Positions 1 to 16,800 of a stretch of 64,000 nt of DNA are shown one piece after another. The translations under genes were made by a program, and so were the position numbers. The notes under the pieces were generated by a model. The model was given only the letters and a program-made list of their open reading frames with translations. It did not search any database and was not told the DNA's origin. The DNA is taken from positions 682,001 through 746,000 of the forward strand of contig NW_025813796.1 in NCBI RefSeq assembly GCF_021917145.1, given 5' to 3'. Position 1 is the first letter of the stretch, and every line of letters starts with the position of its first letter. This DNA comes from Hypomesus transpacificus (Eukaryota > Chordata > Actinopteri > Osmeriformes > Osmeridae).

Positions 1-480
1 TGTTCACGTCGAGTCGTGTTGGCTTTGGGGGGGTAGCGTCGCTTTCGGGATGTGCCTTGCCCAGTCGAACCTGCCGCTGTCGCCTTTCGACCCGTCGAGG
101 AGCTGTTCACTTCATCCCAGAGATCAAGCTCGGATTATTGCGCCGATCCGTCAAAGATCGTTTTACTCATTGGCTTAATGTCTTTTTAATTCATTAATAA
201 TATCTTCGTAATTAGTGACTATTAAGATCATCAACTATGGCCAACTTTCAGGTGGCTTATCAAAAGCAAATTATACATCATCAACACACTAATGTCCTTT
301 TGATGGTGCGGGCGGTGGAGTCTTAACTAATGACAGAGCCAAGTGATCGGGCTGAGTAGCCACATTAAATCAGCCTGCCCAAGTTAATGTTGGGAGGTGT
401 TAACAGATTGATTCAGCTAATCTGTTCAACTACACCAACAGTCAGCATGGGGCAGGTCAGCTGTCTTAAGACAGCCTTCT

Positions 481-512
481 GTGTGTGTGTGTGTGGGTGT
501 GTGTGTGTGTGT
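481..512 (+). repeat. GT microsatellite
   Basis: GT dinucleotide run with one interruption (GGGT). Confidence 0.9.
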
Positions 513-605
513 TAACCAATTTCACCGCCATCTGTCACGCACAGTTAAACTTTGCGCCACCATGTTTTGGGCAAAGACACCCCCATGATACTGGGTAGAG
601 AAACG

Positions 606-677
606 TGAGAGGAGGTGGGGGGGTGAGAGTGAGAGGGAGGAAGGGAGGGAGGGAGGGAGGGTGGGAGGGAGGGAGGG
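606..677 (+). repeat. GGGA polypurine repeat
   Basis: Imperfect GGGA units with G-runs of 3-7; potential quadruplex or triplex sequence. Confidence 0.9.
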
Positions 678-1205
678 GCCGAATTGTGGTTGCTGTTCCT
701 GGTGTCGGGGGCAGAATAGCAATCCTCAAGTTCGTTCAGCGCGATTAAACTAGAGCAGGGACTTTTCTTCCCAGCTAATTATGTGGAAATGGCAAAGACA
801 ATAAAGCATCTGGTGGTCTTTCTCTCTCCTTTCTATTTTTCTCAATATTGTGACAGGCTGATGCATTGTGTCTGAGCCCTCTCTCCCTGCATGGAGCCTT
901 CTGAAAGCTGGGGTCAGCAGAGAGCAAATAGATGAATTTATAACATTGCCTTTTCACATAGGAGCGGGGATATCGTCGCTCCAGCCGACCCCCCCCACCA
1001 CCACCCCCCCCATCTGCTCCACGCCCCTCCTACTGTTCCGCCCCAGAGACCACCACTCACTCCCCGGACAGGCCCTTTCATCCCTGCGTGCCACCCAAAC
1101 AGTACCCCTCTTCCCCTGTCTGTGAGCAGCCCAGGACACTGGTCCAGACCCTCCTCCCCTATTCCCCCCAGTCCTGGGGAGAAAGAGCGCGACACACTGA
1201 GGGAG

Positions 1206-1262
1206 GCGGCTAGGGGGGGTGGGGGGGGGGGGGGGGTTGGAGGGGGTTGGGTGGGGGTTTCC
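1206..1262 (+). repeat. G-rich low-complexity tract
   Basis: G-runs up to about 16 broken by single T bases. Confidence 0.85.
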
Positions 1263-2029
1263 AAGGAGGTCCAGGCCCCTGGTGATTGGCAGACAGCCCC
1301 GGCTGAGGAGTGCTCCTAATCCCTGTTGGCCCCCCGGATATTCAATAGTCTCGGTAAAGCCACTTCAACAATGACCAGGAAGTCATGTCTAGAAAATGAT
1401 CTCATTATTCCATCCTGAAGAGACCTTAACACACCAGAGCCATTGTGCATGTTTGCAACGGTCATCATATATACAGTATAGTCCACAGAGAGCAACTGTT
1501 GAATAGGTCTAGAGGTGGTCTGGACAGAATGCTCCGAAGGAGGAATGGGGTCAGGGAAACCAAGGGACTCGAAGAGGATCATGGTCGTTGGAGTTCATTC
1601 AAAGATGCGGCAGACCAAGAAGGCGGTCATTTCCGGATCTGAAGCTTACGCTCTGCCTGACACAAAATAGTGTCATCGTTTCCGACGTGTCTCCATCTCT
1701 TCTTCTCCTCCCATCCGACATCTTTTACACATCTCCTTCCCTCCCTCCCTTAATTAAATGTGCACTTCATTAATGTAAATTGGGGGGGGGGCTTTAATGC
1801 CCTTGTTGAAATTCTGAGAAAAGTGCAGTGGCCTCGCGAAATGCTCCAGCATCGTTGCAAATTAGATTAGGGACCAAGAAAGGCAGTAAAATTAGAATGA
1901 TAATGGCTGATATGGCTGCCTGACAGGCATGACTATTCAAGGATCAATGGGATGTAGAATGCTTTTGCGAAGCCCACTTTGGGGCCGGGTACAAACGTCA
2001 GCCTAGCGATGTGGCTTTTGGAGGCACTT

Positions 2030-2190
2030 TAAATTAGTTTAATTTGGTAAATGGTAGGGATTTAGAAGCTCTTAGTCTGGCTGTAACAAGACAAGAATAC
2101 ATTGAAATGTTTTGCTGGTCTTTTATTAGCATAAAATGGGATTGGGCTGATTTGCATTCCCAACAACTCCACTTTTTGCCTCCATCGTTT
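2030..2190. promoter_or_regulatory. Candidate regulatory element with POU octamer
   Basis: Low-repeat AT-rich stretch with a perfect octamer ATTTGCAT at 2150-2157 plus TTAATTTGG and TTATTAGC. Called on motif content only. Confidence 0.25.
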
Positions 2191-4179
2191 TCGTGTTTCT
2201 TTTTCGGTTGCTTTTTTTTTCGTCTTTTTTTTTAAATTGTGTTTCCATGCCTCCCATCTTTACGGTTAAGAATGAACACGTTTTTCAGCTTTATTTCTGT
2301 ATCCATCTTAAGCCTTTCAAGGGTAAGGAGCAGGTCGTATTTATTCGAACTCGTGTAATCAAACGCATCCATTAAAAGCCCATTTTGATTAAAGCCCAAA
2401 GAGTGCATGAGTGACCGTTCCACAAGACTGAGCGTTGGTCTCACCGTTCCATAGCTTGCAGGGCTGTATTGTGAGTGAGAGATGGGAGGACTGCCCTGTG
2501 TTCTGCCCTCCAGTCTACAGGACACATATGCCGCAGGGGGGAATAGGCCAGTCCCCGCTGATCTGGAACTGTCACGCCGACCCAGAGCTTTGATTCAGCC
2601 TCCAGTCGTCCAGTAATCTGACATCACTGACTTAATATGTTGACTCTGGGCGAGAGAGACAGCCTGAGACTGCTTTTGAAGGGAGAGGGGGGGACAGAGG
2701 GGGGAGGAGCCACAGGGAGGGGGTTTGAGATCATGGGTCGGACAGAGGAAGTGACTTTTTAACACTTTGCTCCCCCCGGCTTTGGAAGAGCACTGATTGG
2801 GATGCCTAGGGGTTGAGTAGGAGTGTGAGCATCAATGAAATAGGTCTGCATGTGATACCCCACGCCAAACTCACAAGAATATATAAAAAGTAATATTCTT
2901 TAAATTAACTGTCAAGTAGGAAAACAACCACATTACGTCATTTGATGTAATGTGTCTTCATAGGTATTTTAAGTGTAGGTTAGCATGTCAAGTATTCAAC
3001 GTTATCGTGTTCCCCACAAAAGGTTTCTGGAGAAAGTTTTATAGATTTTTGAGGGCTTCTTCAAATTCTTTAAGTGATACATGAGAATGCCCAGTTATAA
3101 TATACAATCCTTGCATATACAACGTCAGAGTCCTTCAAAGTCATAACTTTCTTCAAAGGTTTTGGACCACTAGAGGCAAAAAGCAGGGATTTACCACTAA
3201 ATAATAAAAACAAAACAAAATGTTGCTAAGCTTCCTCGGTATCAAAACCAGAATTGATATGTTTAGCCATGCATGAGTACCAACCAGAACAAAAAAAGAG
3301 GTTTTGAAGTTCATTTTAAACAAAAGATATTAAAGTCTAAAGAATGAAATTTTAGGGGTGGGTATCAATGCTAAATGCCAGTTGTGGAGCTGCCATTCAG
3401 GGCTGACCTGTGCTGGTCTGTGGGTGAAGTCAGCTGCAGGTGACGGCCCCTCCTGAGCAGCTACTCTGAGGGGGCGGCAGGGAGAGGACGAGGGCCGAGT
3501 AGCAACTGGCATCCCCATAATTAATCAGCTTCCTCTGTAATTAAGGTGTCCATCAACAAGCAAGGCCATGCTGTCTGCTCCAGAGCCATGGTAGAGCACA
3601 GGATGAGAGGAATCAATTAACCTGGAACTGGCATGGTAGGGGGGGGAAGAACACTCTGCCATCACCAGCCATAGATAACCAAGGATTTGGGTAGATATAG
3701 GACTAGACGAATCGGGTAAATCATGTTTTTGTTTGAAGATTAGAAGATTACACTTCAATTAAGGTGCACTTCAATCACCTGCATGCCTCCTCCTTTCTAT
3801 AACCTTCAATTAAACATTCCCCCTCTTACACACACACACAAACACACACAGTCTCTACATGCGGATGTTTCTTGGCATGGATGCATGGCTCCTACAGTCA
3901 TGGATCAATGGTAAAAAAAGTGGAATTTAGTCATTCTAAATCACGCGGCGCTGGTCGAACGGGAGCTCCTCGGAAAATCATTAAACAATCATGTATTCCC
4001 ATTGATTTATTCTAAATACCTGTGGGGAGAGCAGATTCAAGCAGGGGGGAAGAGCGGAGCTAATGCAGATGAAATGGCTGAAGGATGGCTGGTCCTCAGG
4101 GAACGGTTTTGTCCTAATCAGGGGGAAACAATACTGCTGCAATTACCAGCCTAAGCAGGTCTATTAAGGCTCCTTCACT

Positions 4180-4440
4180 TGACATATTTATGTATTCCAG
4201 ATACTGCGGGCCACATTAAATGGAGTTTACTCAGGCACTTTTACATCACTGCTGTAAACAGCAGATCCGCTGGGGACAAGGTGAACCCTCCAGCTGCTCC
4301 CGGCTGGCTAGGCAGGCCAGACTCGTCGGAGACAGCCCCGCCACCTGTATAGAAAGGATTAGAAACTATTTCACATCAGACAATTACCTTAATAAAACCT
4401 CAATTAGATATAGATAATAGAAAATATCTGTTTCATCCGA
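4180..4440. promoter_or_regulatory. Candidate conserved non-coding element
   Basis: A mixed-composition unique block ending in an AT-rich homeodomain-like cluster (CAATTACCTTAATAAAACC, TCAATTAGATATAG). No coding signal. Called by look and context; conservation not tested. Confidence 0.25.
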
Positions 4441-5376
4441 TTGCAATGCTTTTAGTAGGCTGATGTGATGGGAAACCAGAAATCGAGAGCTATAAATTGC
4501 AAAGATTTAAATAAGTCCCCCAAGCTGTTTCGTGTAAGTGCGGTGATGAAATAGCCGGGATTTTAAAACCCCGTAACTCATCCCCCCCCAGGAGGAAATA
4601 TTAATCAAGAAAGATTAAACATTTTTCACATTTGCTTAATGTCTCTTGGGGATGGGGGAAGAACATATTTCAAGTTATCACATCTAACGGAAAGCTTTTA
4701 CAACATGGATACTTAGGCTTTAGTCACAAGGAGACGTTGCCATCCAAAAAGTTCACTCCTAACATCCAACGGTATTCAGAGTACTTACTTATCAAAACAG
4801 ACAGGGAGTGACAGTGGAAAGGAAGACGCTTCATCATAGTTGAAAAGAAGAACAAAAGATTGAAAAGTCATTGGTTTTGACTTGTCTATATGCTCAAAAA
4901 GTTGACATGTCTTGGAGTCTCAGAGAACAATTTTCTTCTCAAAAGTGAACAAAAGAACTTTCTCTCTAGGTGTTTTCACCACAGCCCAGCTGTGGTGACT
5001 GTAAAGTTTATTGAGTTGTAACTCGACAGTTTTGGACTGTGGACAGCACTATGGGACGGCGCGGGGCATTCTCTCTTGAACTAAGCAAAGAGTCATTGTA
5101 ACACTCATGCAGGCGAGGTGATGTGGCCCTATTTAAACAGCTGTGGGTCAACAAAGACTACGCTCTGAGGAATAAGCAATGTCCTCTGCACTGTTTAACC
5201 ATCCCCTGAACACCCTACAGTTTCTCTTGACTACAAAAAAAGGCAAGCCATTGACTGTTTTGTCCGAGGTGTTTTCTGAACATCTTCATCTATATCTGTG
5301 GGCTTAAGGTTGAATAACATCATTCATAGAGAACCCTTTTAGGTTTACGTCTTGAGAGAGTAATGTTGCTCTATGG

Positions 5377-5768
5377 AAGGGGTCCCCAAACTTTTTTCTG
5401 CGAGGGCCAGATAATTTTTCCTTTCTTCAATTTGGGGCCTGGTCAGTCTGTAACAGTAAATTACATGGGCCAGAGTGACTACCAGAATTATTGTGGAGAT
5501 GTTATTATGATTTTAAATGTATTTATTATGCTAGATTAGTTTTTTATTTTGTTATGCACCATACATCCGTGCACATCAAGGGATATATAGCATATTAAAA
5601 AAGGATTATTAATATCGTAATGACCTTTTTTCATATTTATTGCAATTGAAATCAAAACATTACTTACTTGTGCATATTAATCAGTGTAAACAATGATTTT
5701 CTTTTTTTTTAAATAAAATTAAAATAAAAAGTCTCTGGCATTGTTCAGAGGGCTGGTCCAAATGCTAA
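5377..5768 (+). mobile_element. Non-autonomous hAT-type element, uninterrupted copy, 3' end missing
   Basis: It starts AAGGGGTCCCCAAAC and ends near GGGCTGGTCCAAATGC. It matches both flanks of the Tc1-split copy at 30749-32286 along nearly its whole length. At the position equivalent to the Tc1 insertion it reads GGGATATATAGCATATT, the undisturbed site. The right terminus (GGGGACCCCTG) is absent, so this copy is truncated. Confidence 0.8.
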
Positions 5769-5779
5769 TGCCCATGTCA

Positions 5780-5905
5780 TGTAATAATGTATTCATTTAG
5801 TAAACGCTTTTATCTAAAGTGACATAAGGGGGAGTTGAACCTGTGACCTCTTGAACTGCAGTAAGAATGATCTACCCAATGACCCACTGATTCAACTGAC
5901 TACTT
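5780..5905 (+). repeat. Fish dispersed repeat fragment with tRNA-like block
   Basis: ATTTAGTAAACGCTTTTATC then AAAGTGACAT resembles the common teleost interspersed motif. It is followed by a tRNA-like GAGTTGAACCTGTGACCTC, a degraded SINE-type fragment directly after the hAT copy. Confidence 0.45.
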
Positions 5906-8562
5906 ACAGTATTGAAATTCAAACAAAATGGATACAGGGTTTATGACAGAATGATGCCCTGAGCAATATACTGAGGGTCATTCTAATCTATAGGATTAAC
6001 GTTTTCAGAAAAAGTATTCAGTTTCTCTGCAATGGATATTTAACGTGTCAATATAACTGAGTTAAGAATGTGCCTTGCCATTTTTCTGTCCTTCTGTGTC
6101 CTATCACAAACAGGTTCCTGCAGACTGCTAACTGACAAGCAATAAGAAATTATAGTCAATTCAACTTTGGTGAAACCCAGTCAAACAAGAAACTCGATCA
6201 GCTCGAGACAAAGTGTGATTGTGCGTGTGCACACCTGTGTGCACGTGTGTGTGTGTGTGTTAGGGCAGTCAATCCGTGTGTTACGACAGTATTTTGATAC
6301 TGCACGGTTACTGCGAAGAGTGACAGGGCCCAAACGCCACCACTCAAACCCCTTGAGCGGGTCGATACTTCTTTAGCACAAACACACAGGATGAAAGGCA
6401 CGTTGAAGGGATGAGGTGCTCTGCCACTGCAATCTGCATCGGATGCAGGATTGACTGGTCCAGAGGCTTTAGTATGTGTGTAATCAATGAGGGTAGGGCT
6501 TGGGATGTACTGATTAACTCTGTATGGGGTTCCTTATGCTGCCCTGAGGATGACTGGAGCAATGATGATGCTAAAGGAAGACAAAGGATCTAAACCACAC
6601 CTATCAGGCAGGGGCCAACGTTAGCACACATACGTAAGACATGTTTGATCGAAATCAAAACGCAATAAAAGAAACTCAAAGCATATTTTCCTAATCTAAT
6701 CGACGTGATGCAGTTCCCGAAGAGATATTACCTTCATTTCATGCAAAAGCAACCAGTAAGAGAAATAGGTATTTGTTCAATTTCCAAATGTGTAAAAAAT
6801 CATTAGCAACATAAAAACGAATCAATTACAATGTTACTACACATGAACGTCAATATAGTTGGTGCCTAATTACAGCTGTTACAACACTGCAACGTGATCA
6901 AATGAGCCACAGATTTGCTATCAGCTAATATTCATGGAGGTTTCCTGTAGGACTTCTGTTGGGTATGTACTCTGCATTCATTTGCCACAACTGCCCTTCT
7001 GTTGACAAAAGCAAACTGAACACAGTCCCAGAGACAGCATTCAGCCATGTTGGGGGGAAAAAAAAGCTGGGTGTTGACCCTGCTCAGATTGGATTTACCG
7101 CAAGGCTGGGTGTCACCACTGGCGGACATGATGGATTATTGTAATGACCACCTCAACGGCCTCTTTGTCATGTTTAAATGGTCATAAATTTAACCAGGAG
7201 GAGGTCAATTTAACAACCTGAGGCCTAGGAGGGAACCTATCTGTTTGAGGTGTAAATAAAATGTGCCTCATTAAGGATGCTCAGGTTAAAATTGAGCTGA
7301 CGCACAGCGAGGGGAGGTGCTGTATGTGAATCTGTGCAAACGTACGTTCAGCTACAAGGCAAGCACGCTGAACACACAATTGGTGACAATAAAAGGCTGA
7401 GTCATTCAGCTTTTTTTCACCTGATGCACGTTTGATGAATGCTATAATACCCAGCACTTCTCCTCAGACTCAAATAAGTCTGTCATGACTACTGAAAAGA
7501 GGTTGTGGTTGATTGGTTAAGAGACTAACTGTCAGTGTGTTCATTTAAAACCATTGGTCTGTTGTCCTTATCTACTCACCTTCTTTCCCCGTCACAACCT
7601 GTTGATTAAGTGTGTGACTCTGAACCTGCGGGACAATCATTGCAAACTTATCGTGAGCAACTCTGTCAACAATGCCCGGTTCCCACGCAAAAGGTGATGT
7701 CATTTTCGCTAGGTTCCACAGTTTTTTTTTATGAAGTTCTGACAATATCCGCACATCTTTTTTTAATGAAGTTCAGTTCATCTTGAATGACCTCATATCA
7801 GGTATGGTAATTTCTGCACCGTAATGCCAGAAGCCTGGAGCCCAACAGCCTGGAGTAATAAGAGATGATGGACAGACAAAGAACTCTGAGGAGCTCCTTC
7901 TACAGTGAAAACAACCAGATGACAAGGAATGGAAGTAAGCAAGACAGGTTCATCTATTTGGAGATAGACAGAGCGCTCCCAGGCTGGGGAAAACAGTCTA
8001 TAACCGCATGTAAATGAAGTAGCCTGTGCCAACAAGCCGCTACTTTCTCTCTATCATGAATAAATATTAGTGGTTCTCAGTCTCCAGCTTGGCTTGTTCT
8101 CTCACAAAGACGTGTGGTGTCGCATTCCAGGCTTCCTGTTGCTACACTGGGGTTCTTTATTACGGCGGTGGAAAAGTGGAACAGGGGTTCGGTGTCCTGT
8201 TATCAAAGAGACGTTTGGATGGTAAACACAAAGTCATTAACCTCCGACCCCGCTCGATCACGGGCTGGGGGATGGCCATCTGACTGTTTGGAAAGGAGAT
8301 TCCCAAGAGCTTTGGGAGGTGTCAGGGGAAGATGGGCTCATCAAATTGGCTTTACCTTCAGAGCAATACTGACAGTTGTTAACCTGTATAAATCTCCATT
8401 CATGTTTGTAATGTGCTCTGGAGAGATAGTGTTCAGAGCAAATACATTGTAAGAGCCAAATCCAGAGGGGAAAAAGTGGAGGGAAATTCAAGAAATGAGG
8501 AGAAGGGAACATATTTGGTTCATCCTAATGACAGATCACCAATGCCTGGTTGAGATTAGAAG
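5906..8562. other. Gene-free unique DNA
   Basis: It holds a short GT run at about 6240-6258 and a TTTAA/ATTTAAC-rich patch at 7140-7290. No gene is supported. Confidence 0.45.
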
Positions 8563-8718
8563 GACGGCGGACAGGAGCCACGGTAACGGACGGCGAACAG
8601 GAGCCACGGTAACGGACGGCGGACAGGAGCCACGATAACGGACGGCGAACAGGAGCCACGGTAACGGACGGCGAACAGGAGCCACGGTAACAGACGGCGG
8701 ACAGGAGCCACGGTAACG
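8563..8718 (+). repeat. 26-bp minisatellite, exactly 6 copies
   Basis: The unit GACGGCGRACAGGAGCCACG plus GTAACG is repeated head to tail six times (156 bp). An alternating G/A at position 8 and few other changes vary the copies. It is GC-rich compared with its surroundings. Since 26 is not a multiple of 3 and stops are absent in several frames, it creates spurious open frames. Confidence 0.97.
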
Positions 8719-9189
8719 CACAACTCACACGAGGACGCCACCGGATGAAGGGCTCGGCGGCCGGCGGTCGTGTCGCCAAACAGGCTGGCATTTGAGGAGT
8801 TGATTTGAGCGGCGTCTCTGGTGACAGACTGCTGTCTCCTTGGCGCTGGGCTTTAAATGGTTTCTCTGTCAGGGGGAATGGAGGGGATAAACTGCACTCT
8901 CCAATCCCCAGACCCATTTAGGGGGCAGATGAAAAGGCGGACGGACAGGCAAGACATGTTCCTCCTCTTTTATTCAGCGCCAGCCAGCTGATAAACAAAA
9001 CAGCAAATATCCACTGCATTTTTGACAACCACTTTTCGCCTGCCACTCCACATAAAGGAGCTCACCCACGTCGCCCGCCCATCTCCACCCTCCTCTCCAC
9101 ATGGCCTTTCCTCCGTCGCGTCACTCACGGGCGAGACATCCTTCCTTGTTCGGCTCCCTCTGTGCGTGCGTGAGTGTGTGTTCCCCTCT

Positions 9190-9380
9190 CTGGTGGCACA
9201 GAGACAGATGATTAATTCAAGTCAGCTGCTGAAAATAATTATTGCATTATGGGAACAGTAATCATTATTTAGAACATGATTAAATATGTCTACGTCTATT
9301 GACTCGGCCCTGTGTGATTTATGTATTTGTTTAGTCAATAGTCTAATGGAAATGATGTCATTAATTATGGATGGGGGTGT
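9190..9380. promoter_or_regulatory. Candidate enhancer: dense homeodomain (ATTA) motifs
   Basis: Within 190 bp there are TGATTAATTC, AATAATTATTGCATTATG, AATCATTATTTAG, TGATTAAATATG and CATTAATTATGG, plus a CAGCTG E-box at about 9223. The block is low in simple repeats. It could be a conserved nkx6.1 enhancer (inference from motif density and location). Confidence 0.35.
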
Positions 9381-9405
9381 TGGGACGCCACTGAGGGAAC
9401 AAGAA

Positions 9406-9615
9406 CCCCCCCCCTCCTCCTCCTCCTCCTCCTTTCCTTCTTCACCTCCTCTGCTTGACAGATGTAACAGGAGGATTTACTTTGGTTGGGGGAATTCTTC
9501 AGTCCCAGAATCCATCTCTCTCTCCATCTTCTCTTCTTCATCACCCTTTTATTCTCTCTCTCCCCATCTCTCTCCCCATCTCTCTCTCCCCATCTCTCTC
9601 TCTCTCTCTTTCTCC
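9406..9615 (+). repeat. Pyrimidine-rich low-complexity region
   Basis: TCC triplets (9414-9437) and CTCTCC/CATCTCTC units (about 9515-9615). Confidence 0.85.
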
Positions 9616-9941
9616 CTCACTCTGAGTGATGTACAATGCCCCGGTCCCTGGTCCCTGGTCCTTGCTCCTCATTCATCCTGTGTGATTGCAGGGCCTTGTT
9701 AATCTGCTGGAGACGTGTCGCTCACTTCCTGTTAAACAGTGACAGGAATCGCATGGGAAAAATAGTTCTACTCAGCGCGGGTAGGGCACAGCGGGTAAAC
9801 CAGAACTGTTGAGATCGCTGATGAGGGAAATATGCCTCTACCTGTTGATCTATTCATGGAGATAATCTGCTGATGAGGACAGGTGTCGCCTGACTACAGT
9901 AAATATTCTTAATTCTAATCTGGCTCAACATCCTATTAATT

Positions 9942-9943
<2 letters not shown>

Positions 9944-9984
<41 letters not shown>
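9944..9984 (+). repeat. CT microsatellite
   Basis: About 20 uninterrupted CT units. Confidence 0.95.
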
Positions 9985-9988
<4 letters not shown>

Positions 9989-10840
9989 GATTGCACGGTC
10001 ACTCAGTGGTCTCGCTGGGGGGTCAGAGGTCACCCAGAGTTCCTTGTCAAGTCCCCCCGAAGCAATTTCCATTTTAATGTCACACTTCTAATCTATCAAA
10101 GATGTGATGTACACGACACAAAGGGTTTAAGTGCTCTTCATAAATCACGGGCCCTATGTGCTCTCACCTGGGTAACTGGCAGTGTTACCCCACATATCTC
10201 ACTCTCTGCTGTCCAGCTGAGGCGGAGATGACAGCCTCCCAGGAAGAATGGGAGAGAGGTCTTCCTCCCAGTCCACGTCAGTCAACCACACCCCTGAAAT
10301 AACAGATACAAGACCCGACTGCCAACATTCTTCTCCTCGGACTTGTAATCTGCATTGGTGTTATATCTCGTCTCCCCGGCGATGATAGCTAGCAAACATA
10401 AAGCCTTTTTTTCTAGTCGTCCAATAATTCTATTTGCATTCCGTTATGTAGCCACGTATTGGTCATTAGACATGATGGTATTTTTTTATCCCTTAGTCTT
10501 AAATGGCTTCACGTTGGGATGGAGACATCTCTTGGTGGGGGGTGCTAGGTGTTTATGTGCAGCAATGAGCCCATATGGATGGCGGTTAGGCAGGGCGGCC
10601 ATCGAGCCACACCACACACCCCATGTCTGGTGACCGGGTGACTGGCTGTCTGCTGCTTCGCACAAGATCATTTTTCCCTGTCACAGTGCGGGAGACAGAG
10701 AGAACGAGGGGCGAGGCGGGTGAGGAAATGTGCGGAGCAACCTCAGCGTGGCATGTTGATATTTCACAAACAAAATTATGTTTTCAACATTGTGAGAGAT
10801 GGCTGGTTCCAGTCGGTGCACTTCCCTCATGCCTGACTCG

Positions 10841-11040
10841 GGTTATTAATGCGCTCCAGTAACTGTTAATTTCACTTTGGAGAAGTGATTTATGGGTAGA
10901 CGAAGAGGAGAGGCATAATCTAATTGAGATCAGAATGGCTGTTTCTCACATAGTCACGCCTGCACTCTCCAGATGGGGCATCATGATTAATGCGTAATGA
11001 GCAAATAATCCATGAAATTAATAAAAACAATTCTTCAACT
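10841..11040. promoter_or_regulatory. Candidate enhancer with clustered ATTA/TAAT cores
   Basis: Motifs include GGTTATTAATGCG, ACTGTTAATTTC, CATAATCTAATTGAG, CATGATTAATGCGTAATGAG and CCATGAAATTAATAA. The sequence is unique and non-coding. Called on motif density only. Confidence 0.33.
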
Positions 11041-16540
<5,500 letters not shown>

Positions 16541-16671
16541 AGTTACCCAGGCAACTGGCACAGCAGTGTCCTCTGTGATACCTCCTGGGCCAGGCAGTAT
16601 CTTCAGTGTCTGACAGCGAGCCTGACAATAAATAACTCCATGAAAAATGAGGAGGGAGGGGGAGCACAATA

Positions 16672-16800
16672 ACCTGATGAACTTGAGAACCTCTCATTAT
16701 TGATTATGGAGATTGCTCTCCCAGTGACCCGGGTTATTATGAGTCTTAAGTATTGATTAAATACACAGAGAAAATACTTTAGCAGTTGAATCAGAGTTTG
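16672..16800. promoter_or_regulatory. Candidate regulatory element
   Basis: Unique block with CTCATTATTGATTATGGAG, GGGTTATTATGAG and GTATTGATTAAATAC. Homeodomain-type cores are clustered in about 100 bp. Conservation not tested. Confidence 0.28.

Larger units (their letters stand above)
1263..5376. other. Gene-free DNA downstream of nkx6.1, distal part
   Basis: Unique sequence with ATTA-rich patches (notably 2030-2420, 3515-3770, 4180-4440) and short homopolymers. No coding or RNA gene is recognised on either strand. Confidence 0.5.

Noticed and set aside
8563-8718. CRISPR-like array of repeats
   Set aside because: Repeats are directly adjacent with no spacers, in a vertebrate genome.
8525-8917. 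Repetitive protein-like frames with RGSCSPSV and VTVAPVRR units
   Set aside because: They are translations of the 26-bp minisatellite, open in several frames at once.
9286-9702. 138-codon Ser/Pro-rich plus-strand frame
   Set aside because: It is driven by TCC and CTCTCC low-complexity DNA and overlaps a candidate enhancer; no homology recognised.
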